From: Paramagnetospirillum kuznetsovii | Lineage (GTDB): Bacteria > Pseudomonadota > Alphaproteobacteria > Rhodospirillales > Magnetospirillaceae | DNA: 64,000 nt | Reading direction: 5' to 3' | NCBI RefSeq assembly: GCF_003284725.1 | Contig: NZ_PGTO01000009.1 | Span: 87,050-151,049, forward strand | Shown here: in pieces, positions 19,270 through 28,553 of the stretch | How positions within the stretch are numbered: the first letter of the stretch is position 1 | Layout of the letters: every line of letters begins with the position of its first letter | Program-made: the position numbers and the translations under genes | Notes under the pieces: generated by a model | Databases searched by the model: none | Seen by the model: the letters and a program-made list of their open reading frames with translations, nothing else | What the model was told of the DNA's origin: nothing

Positions 19270-19977
19270 TCAAAGATCGCCGGGGCGGAAGCGGATCACC
19301 ATGCGCCGGGGCCAGCCCTTGCCGTCGTCGGGCGGCAAGGCCAGGGGCTGCGCCAGCCTCAGGGCAAGCAACATGGATTCCATGGCGCGTTTGACGTAGC
19401 CGTCATTGATCCGATCATAGCCGCGAATGGCCAGTTGGGGATTCCACGGCGCGTTCTTGTGCAGGGCGTCGGCCAGGGTGCCGTCCTTGTTGACGATCAC
19501 CGACATGGAGATGGTGAAGTTGGTTCCCTTGGCCGGTTCGGTGTCGAAGTTCCACATCTTCAACACCTGGGCCAGCACCATGTCCTGGGCGGTCTGGGTC
19601 ATCTCGCCCACGGCGACGGTGGGCGGCGGCGCCTTCTCGAAGCTGACGCCGGGAGACGGCGCGGCCTGCTTGGGGGCCGCCGCCTTTTCCGCCAGCTTGC
19701 CGGGGCGCAGTTGCGGCACCGGAACCGGGTCGCGGGCGGGCGGCTCCACCTTGGACGGTGGCGGCTTCGGCGGTTCCTGGGGCGGAGGAGGGGGAGGGGG
19801 AGGAGGAGGAGGCTTTGGCTCTTCCCGAACCAAATCGACCTCCATGGCTGGTTCGGGCAGATGGATGCTGAGATCGGGAAGGGACTCGATCTGGCTGGCC
19901 GCCCAGAATAGCACATGCAGCAGCAGCGAAAGGGCGAGTCCCCAGTTCAGACTGCTTTCCCGACCCCATTCCCTCAT
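19270..19977 (-). CDS. TonB/TolA-like energy transducer protein
   Basis: This 235-residue protein has a short cytoplasmic N-terminus and one membrane anchor (WGLALSLLLHVLFWAASQ). A periplasmic proline-rich stretch contains about 11 consecutive prolines followed by further PPK and PPS units. The C-terminal domain (ISMSVIVNKDGTLADAL, then a helix and a basic end) looks like TonB or TolA C-domains. A uniform PP run predicts dependence on elongation factor P. It overlaps the MFS gene upstream by 4 bases. The partner receptor is unknown. Confidence 0.7.
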   Translation of the reverse strand: MREWGRESSLNWGLALSLLLHVLFWAASQIESLPDLSIHLPEPAMEVDLVREEPKPPPPPPPPPPPQEPPKPPPSKVEPPARDPVPVPQLRPGKLAEKAAAPKQAAPSPGVSFEKAPPPTVAVGEMTQTAQDMVLAQVLKMWNFDTEPAKGTNFTISMSVIVNKDGTLADALHKNAPWNPQLAIRGYDRINDGYVKRAMESMLLALRLAQPLALPPDDGKGWPRRMVIRFRPGDL

Positions 19978-21212
19978 GGGCGCTCATCGCGTCGGCAGGC
20001 GGGAAACAGCCAGAGCAAGGCAATCACAGTGCCTGCCACGGGGATGCCAAACGCCACCGTCCAGGCCTGGGGCGGCCAACGGCCGTCCACCTTGTCCCAC
20101 AGGCCCAAGATGAATCCGAGCCCCCATTGGGTCGAGAAGGCGACCAGGAACATCAGCAGATTAAGGCTGGTATTGACGCGGCCCGAAACCTGGATGGGAA
20201 AGCGCCGGGTGAGGACGGCGTAGTTGATGGAACTGGAGGCGCCGGTGAAGCCGTAGAGAGCCGCCAGGGCGAGCGGGGCGCCGCTCCATCCCAAGGCCAT
20301 GGCGGCCAGGGCCAGCCCATGGATGCTCATTCCCGCCGCGCCAAGGGTGATGGGAGGCACGCCCCGGCGCTCGAACCAATCGGCCATGGCGCCGACCGAC
20401 AGATACCCCAGCGCCATCGCGGCCGCCATGACCGTCAAGCCTTGGGCGCTTTGGCTCGGCGACATGCCGCAGATGTCGCGCAACCATGGTCCCGCCCACA
20501 GGCCCTGAATGGCCATGAAACTGCCCATGGACAGCATGGAGGCCGGGGCCACCCGCCAAAATCCCGCATGACGAAAGATTTGCAAAATGTCGGCGATTTG
20601 CATGCCCAGGCTCGATGGGGCGGCGGACGAGGACCGTTCAGGCACCACCAGCCAGATCGACCCTGCCGCCATGACGGTCAGAACGGCGACACCGGCATAG
20701 ACGCCGCGCCAGTCGGTCAGGGTCAGGGCCATTTGAACCGGCACGGTCGCGGCCACCGCGCCCAGGCCGCCCGACCCCAGGATGACTCCGTTCATCAGGG
20801 GCAGTCGGGCCGATGGAAAGAACTGAACATTGGCCTTCAACGCCGCCATCAGACAAGACGACACGCCAAATCCCACCAGGGCGCGCCCAACCACCAGCGT
20901 CGGCACGCCATCGGCCAGGGAAAAGGCCAAGGCTCCGGCGGCGGCGAAGATCAGCAGAATGGCTTCCACCCTCCGAGGACCGAACCGGTCCAGCAGGAGT
21001 CCAAGCGGCAACTGGGCGGCGGCGAAGGTGATGAAATAGACGCCGGTCATCAGGCCGATATCCGAGGCGTCAAGCGCGATGGTGCGCCCGATTTCCGGCG
21101 CCAGGACGGCATTCACGGTGCGATAGAGATAGGACAGGAAATAGCCCGCCGCGAAGGGCAGCGTGACCCGCAGCATCAATGTCGCGGTGCTTGATTCCTT
21201 GTCGGCGTCCAT
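19974..21212 (-). CDS. MFS transporter
   Basis: This 412-residue protein has about 12 transmembrane helices. The loop 2-3 signature GLLLDRFGPRRVEA matches the major facilitator motif G-x-x-x-D-R-x-G-R-R. The second half repeats it as GAMADWFERRGVPP. The start MDADKESSTATLM is cytoplasmic. The substrate is unknown. It is transcribed with the TonB-like gene and is divergent from dctA. Confidence 0.9.
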   Translation of the reverse strand: MDADKESSTATLMLRVTLPFAAGYFLSYLYRTVNAVLAPEIGRTIALDASDIGLMTGVYFITFAAAQLPLGLLLDRFGPRRVEAILLIFAAAGALAFSLADGVPTLVVGRALVGFGVSSCLMAALKANVQFFPSARLPLMNGVILGSGGLGAVAATVPVQMALTLTDWRGVYAGVAVLTVMAAGSIWLVVPERSSSAAPSSLGMQIADILQIFRHAGFWRVAPASMLSMGSFMAIQGLWAGPWLRDICGMSPSQSAQGLTVMAAAMALGYLSVGAMADWFERRGVPPITLGAAGMSIHGLALAAMALGWSGAPLALAALYGFTGASSSINYAVLTRRFPIQVSGRVNTSLNLLMFLVAFSTQWGLGFILGLWDKVDGRWPPQAWTVAFGIPVAGTVIALLWLFPACRRDERP

Positions 21213-21399
21213 GGGATTCCCATCTTGGAGTTAACGGACACACCATTTCCCACCCTCGCGCTGCCGTCAATGGCCGTCTAGGGGGGCGCATTTCGGCATC
21301 GAACCATCGGAAACCCACAATCGACAGCCGTGTGACGAAGTCGTTACAAGGCATGATGCAATGAAGTCCCTGCTTATTGACAGCGATAGAGAGGACCAG

Positions 21400-22707
21400 A
21401 TGACGCCCAAGACCGGAAAGACTCCCCTGCTCAAGCAGCTCTATGTTCAGGTTCTATTGGCCATCGTGATCGGTGGCGTGGTGGGGGCCCTGTTTCCGGC
21501 CTTCGCGACCAATGATTGGATCAAGCTCCTCGGCGACGGATTCATCAAGCTGATCAAGATGATGATCGCCCCCATCATCTTCTTTACCGTGGTGTCGGGC
21601 ATCGCCCATATCCAGGACGCCAAGAAGGTCGGCCGCGTCGGCGTCAAGGCGCTGATCTATTTCGAGGTGGTCTCCACCTTCGCCCTGGCGCTTGGCCTCC
21701 TGGTCGGCAATCTACTCAAGCCGGGTTCCGGTTTTGGTGGCAAGATTCCCGACGCCTCGGCCGTGGCCAGCTTCGCCAAGCAGGCGGGCGAGATGAAGTC
21801 GGTGGACTTCGTCATGCACATTATTCCCGACAGCGTGGTTGGAGCTTTCGCCAAGGGCGACATCTTGCAGGTGTTGCTGTTCTCCATCCTGTTCGGTTTC
21901 TCGCTGATGGTTCTGGGCGAGCGCGGCCGGGCAATGCGTGCCTTCATCGACGATTCCGCCCATGCGGTGTTCGGCGTCATCGCCATCGTCATGAAGGCGG
22001 CTCCGGTCGGTGCGTTCGGCGCCATGGCCTTCACCGTCGGTAAATACGGCCCCCAGGCCCTGGGCAGCCTGATCGGCCTGATCGGCACCTTCTACCTGAC
22101 CGCCGCCCTGTTCGTCTTCGTGGTGCTTGGCGTCATCGCCCGCATGGCCGGGTTCAGCATCTTCAAGTTCGTCAAGTACATCAAGGATGAGATCCTGATC
22201 GTGCTGGGCACCAGCTCGTCGGAAAGCGCCTTGCCGTTGCTGATGGAAAAGCTGGAACGTCTGGGCTGTTCCAAGCCGGTGGTCGGCCTGGTGGTCCCCA
22301 CCGGTTATTCCTTCAACCTGGACGGCACCAATATCTACATGACCCTGGCCACCCTGTTCATTGCCCAGGCCATGGGCGTTGATCTGGATTTTGGCGAGCA
22401 GATGACCATCCTGATCGTCGCCATGCTGACCTCCAAGGGGGCCAGCGGTATCTCGGGGGCGGGCTTCATCACCTTGGCCGCCACCCTGGCGGTGGTCAAT
22501 CCGGCCCTGGTGCCCGGCATGGCCATCGTGTTCGGCATCGACAAGTTCATGAGCGAATGCCGCGCGCTCACCAACTTCGTCGGCAACGGCGTGGCCACCA
22601 TCGTCGTCTCGTGGTGGGAAAAGGAATTGGACCACGACATGCTGAAGGAAGCGCTCAACAAGCGTATCGATCCCTCGGACGTGGAAACCGCCGTCACCAC
22701 CGGTTGA
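21400..22707 (+). CDS. dctA: C4-dicarboxylate/cation symporter DctA
   Basis: This 435-residue member of the dicarboxylate/amino acid:cation symporter family takes up succinate, fumarate and malate with protons or sodium. Key segments are [17 protein letters not shown], the serine-rich re-entrant loop [33 protein letters not shown] and [20 protein letters not shown]. The ATG at 21400 has GAGAGGA upstream and family-like MTPK start. The earlier in-frame ATG at 21361 is less likely. A strong terminator follows. Confidence 0.95.
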   Translation: MTPKTGKTPLLKQLYVQVLLAIVIGGVVGALFPAFATNDWIKLLGDGFIKLIKMMIAPIIFFTVVSGIAHIQDAKKVGRVGVKALIYFEVVSTFALALGLLVGNLLKPGSGFGGKIPDASAVASFAKQAGEMKSVDFVMHIIPDSVVGAFAKGDILQVLLFSILFGFSLMVLGERGRAMRAFIDDSAHAVFGVIAIVMKAAPVGAFGAMAFTVGKYGPQALGSLIGLIGTFYLTAALFVFVVLGVIARMAGFSIFKFVKYIKDEILIVLGTSSSESALPLLMEKLERLGCSKPVVGLVVPTGYSFNLDGTNIYMTLATLFIAQAMGVDLDFGEQMTILIVAMLTSKGASGISGAGFITLAATLAVVNPALVPGMAIVFGIDKFMSECRALTNFVGNGVATIVVSWWEKELDHDMLKEALNKRIDPSDVETAVTTG

Positions 22708-22723
22708 CGGTTCAGACCAAGGG

Positions 22724-22757
22724 AAAAGGGCGGAAGACAATGTCTTCCGCCCTTTTT
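22724..22757 (+). terminator. Rho-independent terminator after dctA
   Basis: The 15-base arms AAAGGGCGGAAGACA and TGTCTTCCGCCCTTT form a perfect stem with a minimal loop and run into a T tract. The stem is also A-rich on the other side, so it can terminate the minus-strand rnf operon end as well. Confidence 0.9.
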
Positions 22758-22777
22758 TCATGCATGGGGCGCCGGGG

Positions 22778-23194
22778 TTAGAACTCGCGCAGTGCCTTGG
22801 CGCGCAGTTCGGCGGAGCGGGGGCTCTCGGTATCCATGGTGCCGTCCGACGACGACATGCGGATGGCCTCGGCCACTTCGTTCAGGCATTGGGCGTTGCG
22901 CTGGTCGTATTGATCCAGTTGCCAGACGGCGTTGCGGTTCTCCGAGGCCAGCATGGCGGCCTCGGTCTGCAATTGAGTGGCCTCGGCCAACAGGCGCGCC
23001 GCATTGGCGGCGAAGCGGGCCGACGGCGTGGTCGCCCCGGCGGCGGCCACCTGGGCGGAATGGGCGGAACGGTCGTCGCCCTTCAGCCAGATATGGGCCC
23101 AGGCCTTCCAGGAGCCCCCGGCCTCGGTATCCAGGGCGTAAAGGACGGCATAGGCCACCGCCTGGGTGACGGTCAGATCGTCTTGGGTGCTCAT
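22778..23194 (-). CDS. Unknown protein at the end of the rnf operon
   Basis: This 138-residue soluble protein is mostly helical. It is rich in Ala and Gln (ARLLAEATQLQTEAAMLASENRN) and has a Trp-rich N-terminal part (GGSWKAWAHIWLKGDD). There is no cofactor motif. Its start overlaps the stop of rnfH by 4 bases, so it is co-translated with the Rnf genes. I do not recognise the family. It may be an assembly or stability factor, by position only. Confidence 0.65.
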   Translation of the reverse strand: MSTQDDLTVTQAVAYAVLYALDTEAGGSWKAWAHIWLKGDDRSAHSAQVAAAGATTPSARFAANAARLLAEATQLQTEAAMLASENRNAVWQLDQYDQRNAQCLNEVAEAIRMSSSDGTMDTESPRSAELRAKALREF

Positions 23195-23475
23195 CCGGCG
23201 GCTCCTTCAGCGCCATCCTTGGCGCGGCGCTTCACGGTCTTGGGATCGCAGGTGATGGGGCGGTAGATCTCGATGCGGGCACCCTCCTCGACGACGAGGT
23301 CCAGGGCCACCGGCTTGCCGAAGATGCCGACCTTCTGGGTTTCCAGATCGATCTCGGGGTATTGGTGGAGGATTCCCGATTTCTCGATGGCTTGGCCGAC
23401 GGTGGTGCCCTCCGGCACGTCGATGGTCAGCCAGGACTGACGCGTGGGAACGGCGTAGACGACTCCGACCTTCAT
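23191..23475 (-). CDS. rnfH: RnfH family ubiquitin-fold protein
   Basis: This 94-residue protein has a beta-grasp fold. The start KVGVVYAVPTRQSWLTIDVPEGTTV and the core KVGIFGKPVALDLVVEEGARIEIYRPIT are standard for RnfH, followed by a basic tail. In other bacteria rnfH is found with rnf genes or with ratA. Its biochemical role is unclear. It is separated from rnfE by 82 bases that hold a palindromic repeat. Confidence 0.9.
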   Translation of the reverse strand: MKVGVVYAVPTRQSWLTIDVPEGTTVGQAIEKSGILHQYPEIDLETQKVGIFGKPVALDLVVEEGARIEIYRPITCDPKTVKRRAKDGAEGAAG

Positions 23476-23495
23476 GACCCTTTTTCCTTATAGCT

Positions 23496-23543
23496 GGAGC
23501 GCGGCCATCCTGGCCGCACCAGCGGGCGGGACGCCCGCGCTCC
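23496..23543. repeat. Cloverleaf-like REP repeat, copy in rnf operon
   Basis: Read on the minus strand, an outer 9-base stem GGAGCGCGG/CCGCGCTCC encloses two hairpins (GCGGGC/GCCCGC and GCGGCC/GGCCGC). A near-identical copy occurs at 34789-34837 in the same orientation relative to transcription. It lies between rnfE and rnfH. Confidence 0.85.
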
Positions 23544-23557
23544 GACGTCTTTCATCC

Positions 23558-24229
23558 TCAAACGCTGTGCGCACCGGCCATCTTGATTTCCTTGCCGGCG
23601 GCAAGGTCGATCATGCGCTTGGCCACGACCATCAGCCCAGCCACCAGAAATCCGCCCGGCGGCAGGATCAGCACCAGGATGCCCATGTCGGCGGGCATGA
23701 TCCTGGTCTCCAGGAAGGTGAAGGAGGGCCCCAACAGCAAGGCGGCGTCGGCGAACAGGGTGCCCTGGCCGACGATCTCGCGCACGGCGCCGATCATGGT
23801 CAGCGCCAGGGTGAAGCCCAATCCCATGAACCAGCCGTCCATCAGCGAGGGCAGCACCGGCTCCTTGGCGGCATAGGCCTCCAGGCGGGCTAGCGGCAGG
23901 CAGTTGGACACGATCAGCGGAATGAACAGGCCCAGCACCTTGTAAAGCTCGTGCATCCAGGCGTTCATGGCCAGATCCACGAAGGTGACATTGGCCGCCA
24001 CGATCAGGATATAGACCGGGATGCGGACCTCGTGGGTCACGTAATTGCGGAACATGGCGACCATCATGTTGGACGCCGCCATCACCACGGCGGTGGCGAT
24101 GCCCATGCCGAAGCCGTTGGTGGCGGTGCCCGTCATGGCCATGGTCGGGCACATGCCCAGCAGCATGCACAGCACGCCATTGTTTTCCCACAATCCGTCC
24201 TTGACGATCTGACCGTATTTGCCGGACAT
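23558..24229 (-). CDS. rnfE: Rnf electron transport complex subunit RnfE
   Basis: This 223-residue integral membrane subunit of the Rnf (ferredoxin:NAD) complex is homologous to RnfA and NqrD. Typical segments are WENNGVLCMLLGMCPTMAMT, with the iron-binding cysteine region, and FIPLIVSNCLPLARLEAYAAKE, with the second cysteine. The two conserved Cys that ligate the membrane [2Fe-2S] centre are present. The ATG at 24229 overlaps the stop of rnfG by 1 base. Confidence 0.95.
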   Translation of the reverse strand: MSGKYGQIVKDGLWENNGVLCMLLGMCPTMAMTGTATNGFGMGIATAVVMAASNMMVAMFRNYVTHEVRIPVYILIVAANVTFVDLAMNAWMHELYKVLGLFIPLIVSNCLPLARLEAYAAKEPVLPSLMDGWFMGLGFTLALTMIGAVREIVGQGTLFADAALLLGPSFTFLETRIMPADMGILVLILPPGGFLVAGLMVVAKRMIDLAAGKEIKMAGAHSV

Positions 24230-24855
24230 CACTTCTTCTCCATCATGCGGGCCTTGTTGGCGGCGAAGAATTCCAAACCGTTACGGATGCCGCCCACCAC
24301 GGCGCGGGGCGTGATGGTGGCGCCGGAGAACTGGTCGAACTGGCCGCCGTCCTTCTTCACCTTCCACTTCTCCACCGGCGGATTGCCGAGGGAAAGGCCG
24401 GTGAAGCGGGTGATCCAGTCGGTCTTGGCGGCGTCGATCTTGTCGCCCAGGCCGGGGGTCTCCTTGTGGGAGATCACTCGCACGCCCAACAGCTTGCCAT
24501 CGGGGTCGATGCCCAGCATCAGCTTGACCGGGCCGCCATAGCCGCCGCTGGCGTCAAGCTCGTAGGCGAAGCCGGTGAACTTGCCGCCCATGCTGGCCCG
24601 ATAGACCACGGTCTCGGAGACGCCGCCATGGCCGCCCGCATGGGGGTTGGGAATGGCGACGGCATCGGCGACCGGATTGTTGTCATGGATGGACTTGGGG
24701 ATCACTTGGCCCAGCGAGTTCATCTTGTCTTCCAAGGCGCGGTCCTTGATGGGCTCCTTGGTGACGATGTCGGTGGCGGCCAGCAGCACTCCGAACCCGG
24801 CGCAGAAGGTGCCGAGGATGGTGGCGTGGACCCAGGTCGGCCGGATCGTGCTCAT
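24229..24855 (-). CDS. rnfG: Rnf complex flavoprotein subunit RnfG
   Basis: This 208-residue periplasmic flavoprotein has one N-terminal anchor (HATILGTFCAGFGVLLAATDIV). The FMN attachment motif is SGATIT, with the acceptor Thr near residue 180. FMN is transferred by ApbE, encoded in the same cluster. Family segments HKETPGLGDKID and GGPVKLMLGIDPDGKLLGV are present. The start is the ATG at 24855, which overlaps the rnfD stop. The open frame continues upstream but that part is only a shadow of rnfD. Confidence 0.94.
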   Translation of the reverse strand: MSTIRPTWVHATILGTFCAGFGVLLAATDIVTKEPIKDRALEDKMNSLGQVIPKSIHDNNPVADAVAIPNPHAGGHGGVSETVVYRASMGGKFTGFAYELDASGGYGGPVKLMLGIDPDGKLLGVRVISHKETPGLGDKIDAAKTDWITRFTGLSLGNPPVEKWKVKKDGGQFDQFSGATITPRAVVGGIRNGLEFFAANKARMMEKK

Positions 24856-25928
24856 TTGTCCCCCTTGAGCGACAGCGGCTCGCCCTTGCGGGTGCGTCCG
24901 AAGACACGCGGCCGGAAATGTTGGTCGAGGATCGGCGTCAGGGCGTTCATCAGCAGCACCGCGAAGGCGACGCCCTCGGGATAACCGGCATAGGTGCGGA
25001 TGATCCAGGTCAGCAACCCGACCCCGATGCCGAAGGCGAGCTGACCCGATTTGGACACCGGCGAGGTGACGTAATCGGTGGCGATGAAGAAGGCGCCCAG
25101 GAAGGACGCGCCGGAAATCAGGTGAAACCAGCCGCTGGCATGGCGCGCCGGGTCCATGGCGTTGAACAGGGTTCCCAGCAGGAACAAGGTGCCCAGCATG
25201 GCCACCGGCACATGCCAGGAAATGACCTTGCGCCACATCAAGAACAGGCCGCCCAACAAGATCAGCGGCAGCGCCGTCTCGCCCATGGAACCGGGATGGA
25301 AGCCCAGCATCATGTCCGACAGGCTGGGCAGATGGGCCATGGACTGACTGACCGGGATGCCGCGCGACAATTCGGTCTTGATCAGACCCAATTGCGAGGC
25401 GGCGCTGATGCCGTCCAGGCTGACCGCCTTGCCGAAGGTGACGTGCAGGCTTTCGGCGAAGCTGGGGGCTTGCGCCGAGAACAGCGGCTTGGCCGGCACG
25501 AAGGTGGTCATCTGCAGCGGGAAGGAGACCAGCACCACCACGCGGCCCACCATGGCCGGGTTGAAGACGTTCTGGCCCAACCCGCCGAAGGCGTGCTTGG
25601 CGAGGCAGACCGCGAAGACCGAGGCCACCGTGGCCACCCACCAGGGCGCCCATGGCGGCAGGCTCAAGGCCAGCAGCCAGCCGGTGATCATCACCGAGCC
25701 GTCGGACAGGGCGCGCGACGGGTCGCCGCCCGCGATGCGGATGCAGGCCGCTTCCGCCGCCATGCACGACGCCATGGTGACGCAGAACAGGAAGATGGCG
25801 GGCCAGCCGAACAGATAGAGGTTGAACAGGGTCGCGGGCGCCAGGGCCGCCAGCACCGTAACCATGGTAAGCTGGACGGAATTGGTGCCGTGGGTGAACG
25901 GTCCGCTCTTATCGACGAGGATACTCAT
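24852..25928 (-). CDS. rnfD: Rnf complex membrane subunit RnfD
   Basis: This 358-residue polytopic subunit is homologous to NqrB. SDGSVMITGWLLALSLPP and GGLGQNVFNPAMVGRV are typical. The covalent FMN site, usually (S/T)GAT, reads DGISAASQL, so Ser178 takes the place of the flavin-accepting Thr. ApbE sites allow Ser in some proteins, but this change is unusual for RnfD. The start overlaps the stop of rnfC by 4 bases. Confidence 0.94.
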   Translation of the reverse strand: MSILVDKSGPFTHGTNSVQLTMVTVLAALAPATLFNLYLFGWPAIFLFCVTMASCMAAEAACIRIAGGDPSRALSDGSVMITGWLLALSLPPWAPWWVATVASVFAVCLAKHAFGGLGQNVFNPAMVGRVVVLVSFPLQMTTFVPAKPLFSAQAPSFAESLHVTFGKAVSLDGISAASQLGLIKTELSRGIPVSQSMAHLPSLSDMMLGFHPGSMGETALPLILLGGLFLMWRKVISWHVPVAMLGTLFLLGTLFNAMDPARHASGWFHLISGASFLGAFFIATDYVTSPVSKSGQLAFGIGVGLLTWIIRTYAGYPEGVAFAVLLMNALTPILDQHFRPRVFGRTRKGEPLSLKGDK

Positions 25929-27397
25929 GCGCTGGCTCCGCTTGCCTCGGCCTGGGCCGCTTCGGCTTCCTTTGCCGCCTTGGCCTTGGCGGCGGCTTCC
26001 TTCTTGGCTTGGGCTAGGCGCTCGAGCCGGGCGTTGTGGGCTTCCACCAAGGCCTTGGTCTGTTCGGTCTTGCGCCGCTCGCGATCAAGGGCGGCGATGC
26101 GGCCCTTGGCGTAATTGAAGAAATGCACCAGCGGGATATTGGACGGGCAGATATAGGAGCACGACCCGCAGGACACGCAGTCCTGAACCCCGATCTTGGC
26201 GGCTTCCTCCAGCTTTTCATGGCGGATGAAGGAGGCCATCTCCACCGGCACCAGCCCGCAGGGGCAGTAGGTGACGCAGGAGCCGCAGCGGATGCAGGGC
26301 TGCGGTTCGGCTTCCTTGGTCTCGGACTGGGTCAGCGCCAGGATTCCCGAGGTTCCCTTGACCACCGGAACCTCCAGCGAGGGCAGGGGCTGGCCCATCA
26401 TGGGGCCGCCGCTGACATAGCGCTTGGCATTGGTGGCGCCGCCGCAGAAGGCCAGCAGCTCGGTCACGCGGGTGCCCAACGGAACCTGGATATTCTTCGG
26501 TTCGGCCACCGCGCCGCCGCTGACCGTGACCACGCGCGACAGCAGGGGACGGCCCAAACGGACCGCGTCATGCACCGCCTTGGCGGTGGCGACATTGTGG
26601 ACCACCACGCCCACGTCGGCGGTCAGCTTGCGGGCCGGGGTCTCGCGGCCGGTGATGGCCTGGGTCAGATGGCGTTCGGCCCCCATGGGATACTGCACCG
26701 GCACCGGGGCGACGGAGACATTGTCGAACGAAGCCGCCGCCTTGGTGGTGGCCTCGATGGCCTGGGGCTTGTTGTCCTCGATGGCGATGATGATCTTGGG
26801 AGCGCCCAGGGCGTGCGCCATGATGCGGGCGCCGTCAACCACCGCGTCGGCATGCTCGCGCATGATGCGGTCGTCGCAGGTGAGATAGGGTTCGCACTCG
26901 GCGCCGTTGAGCAGCAGGATTTCCAGCTTGTGGGCGGTCCCCAGTCCCAGCTTCACCGCCGAGGGGAAGGTGGCGCCGCCCATGCCGACGATGCCCGACT
27001 GGGCGACGCGGTCGCGGATGACCTGAGGCGTGACGGCGAAGGGATCGTCGATGGCGGCGGGAAGCTCGGCCCACTCGTCCTTGCCGTCCGTCTCCAGGAT
27101 GATGGTGAGCGTCGGCAGGCCCGAGGGATGCGGCGCCGTCAATTCGGTGATGGCGACGATCTTGCCCGAGGTGGGGGCATGGACCGGCGCCGAGATGGCT
27201 CCGGCGCCGCGGGCCAGCAACTGGCCCTTCTTCACCAGGTCGCCGGGTTCCACGGTGGTGGTGGCGGGCGCGCCCATATGCTGCTGCAAGGGAAGGTAAA
27301 GCACGGCCGGAATGGGCAGGGCGACGATGGGCTTCTCGCTCGTCAGCTCCTTGCGGTACTCCGGATGGATGCCGCCCAGAATGGGAAACAGCTTCAT
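25925..27397 (-). CDS. rnfC: Rnf complex NADH-binding iron-sulfur subunit RnfC
   Basis: This 490-residue subunit begins MKLFPILGGIHPEYRK, the usual RnfC start. It has the NADH/FMN-binding segment VGMGGATFPSAVKL and the loop LLNGAECEPYLTCDDR. Two [4Fe-4S] ferredoxin motifs follow, CIRCGSCVTYCPCGLVP and CVSCGSCSYICPSNIP. The last 70 residues are an Ala/Glu/Lys-rich coiled region (AKKEAAAKAKAAKEAEAAQ). Such tails are common and variable in RnfC. GGAG lies about 9 bases upstream. Confidence 0.95.
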   Translation of the reverse strand: MKLFPILGGIHPEYRKELTSEKPIVALPIPAVLYLPLQQHMGAPATTTVEPGDLVKKGQLLARGAGAISAPVHAPTSGKIVAITELTAPHPSGLPTLTIILETDGKDEWAELPAAIDDPFAVTPQVIRDRVAQSGIVGMGGATFPSAVKLGLGTAHKLEILLLNGAECEPYLTCDDRIMREHADAVVDGARIMAHALGAPKIIIAIEDNKPQAIEATTKAAASFDNVSVAPVPVQYPMGAERHLTQAITGRETPARKLTADVGVVVHNVATAKAVHDAVRLGRPLLSRVVTVSGGAVAEPKNIQVPLGTRVTELLAFCGGATNAKRYVSGGPMMGQPLPSLEVPVVKGTSGILALTQSETKEAEPQPCIRCGSCVTYCPCGLVPVEMASFIRHEKLEEAAKIGVQDCVSCGSCSYICPSNIPLVHFFNYAKGRIAALDRERRKTEQTKALVEAHNARLERLAQAKKEAAAKAKAAKEAEAAQAEASGASA

Positions 27398-27410
27398 CGA
27401 CCGTCTCTCC

Positions 27411-27947
27411 TCAATGAGTGGCGTGGTCGCCGGGCTTGCTCCAATGCCAGCCGGCGATAGTGGGGGGAATCGGGCGCATTTCGATAGCCTCGGTCGGGCA
27501 GATCTTGAAGCACTTGGAACAGGCGTGGCAGGCGTCCGAGATCACCGTATGCAGCTGCTTGGGGGCGCCGACGATGGCGTCCGAGCCGCATTCGCCGATG
27601 CAACGCAGGCACCCGATGCACAGATCCTCGTGGATGAAGGCGACTTCCGGGCCCTTTTCCACATGGTCGTGGGTATCGGCCGAAACGCCCAGCTTCTTGG
27701 CCAGCGCCTCGATGGTGCCCTTGCCGCCCGGCGCGCAGAGCGTGATGGGCGTGTCGCCCTTGGCCAGGGCGGCGGCGTATTGCGAACAGCCGACGAAGCC
27801 GCATTGGCCGCATTGCGAGCCGGGCAAAAGCGCCTGCAGCTCTTCCTCGATGGGATTGACGGGCACCGCGAGCAGCTTGGCGGCGGTTCCGAGAACGGCC
27901 CCCAGGGTCACACCCATCACCGCCAGACTTCCGACGTCGATCAACAT
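27411..27947 (-). CDS. rnfB: Rnf complex ferredoxin-type subunit RnfB
   Basis: This 178-residue protein has an N-terminal membrane anchor. It carries the four-cysteine motif of RnfB, CGQCGFVGC plus a later Cys in TLCAPGG. Two [4Fe-4S] motifs follow, CIGCLRCIGECGSDAI and CHACSKCFKICPTEAI. It is the entry point for electrons from ferredoxin. AGGAG lies 8 bases upstream of the ATG. Confidence 0.95.
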   Translation of the reverse strand: MLIDVGSLAVMGVTLGAVLGTAAKLLAVPVNPIEEELQALLPGSQCGQCGFVGCSQYAAALAKGDTPITLCAPGGKGTIEALAKKLGVSADTHDHVEKGPEVAFIHEDLCIGCLRCIGECGSDAIVGAPKQLHTVISDACHACSKCFKICPTEAIEMRPIPPTIAGWHWSKPGDHATH

Positions 27948-27957
27948 GACAGGTCTC

Positions 27958-28539
27958 CTAATTGGTGCTCATGCCGGAAAAGCCCATGAAGGCCAGGGCC
28001 AGCAGGCTGGCGGTGATGAAGCCGATGGGCGGCCCGGCGAACAGGCGCGGCACCGCGCACAGCGCCAACCGCTCGCGCAGGCCCGCGAACAGCACCATCA
28101 CCAGCGAATAGCCCAGCGACGAGGCGAAGGCGAAAACGGTGCTCTCGATGAAGTTCATCTTGCCTTCGACGAGAAGCAGGTTCACGCCCAGCACGGCGCA
28201 GTTGGTGGTGATCAGCGGCAGATAGATGCCCAGCATCTGGAACATGGTGGGCGAGACCTTGCGGACCACCGCCTCGGTGAACTGGACGGCGGCCGCGATG
28301 ACCAGGATGAAGGCGACGGTGCGCAGATAGCCCAGCTCGTAGGGCTCCAGCAGCACTTTTTCCACGCCCCAGTCGATCATGGCCGAGATGGTGATGCAGA
28401 AGGTGGTCGCCGCCCCCATGCCCAGCGCCGTATCGACGCGGGTGGTGACCCCCATGAACGAACACAGGCCCAGGAAGCGCATCAGGACCACGTTGCTGAC
28501 CAGCGCGGCGCTGATGAACAGCAGAAGGTAATGTTCCAT
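27958..28539 (-). CDS. rnfA: Rnf complex membrane subunit RnfA
   Basis: This 193-residue protein has six transmembrane helices. The first Fe-ligand region is LMRFLGLCSFMGVT and the second is LITTNCAVLGVNLLL. These are the hallmark cysteines shared with RnfE, NqrD and NqrE. It stands 10 bases before rnfB. Confidence 0.96.
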   Translation of the reverse strand: MEHYLLLFISAALVSNVVLMRFLGLCSFMGVTTRVDTALGMGAATTFCITISAMIDWGVEKVLLEPYELGYLRTVAFILVIAAAVQFTEAVVRKVSPTMFQMLGIYLPLITTNCAVLGVNLLLVEGKMNFIESTVFAFASSLGYSLVMVLFAGLRERLALCAVPRLFAGPPIGFITASLLALAFMGFSGMSTN

Positions 28540-28553
28540 CGTCCCTTATCCCC

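Noticed and set aside
24856..25767. Upstream extension of the rnfG open frame to 512 codons
   Set aside because: The extension lies inside rnfD, and only the last 208 codons match RnfG, which starts at a well-placed ATG overlapping the rnfD stop.
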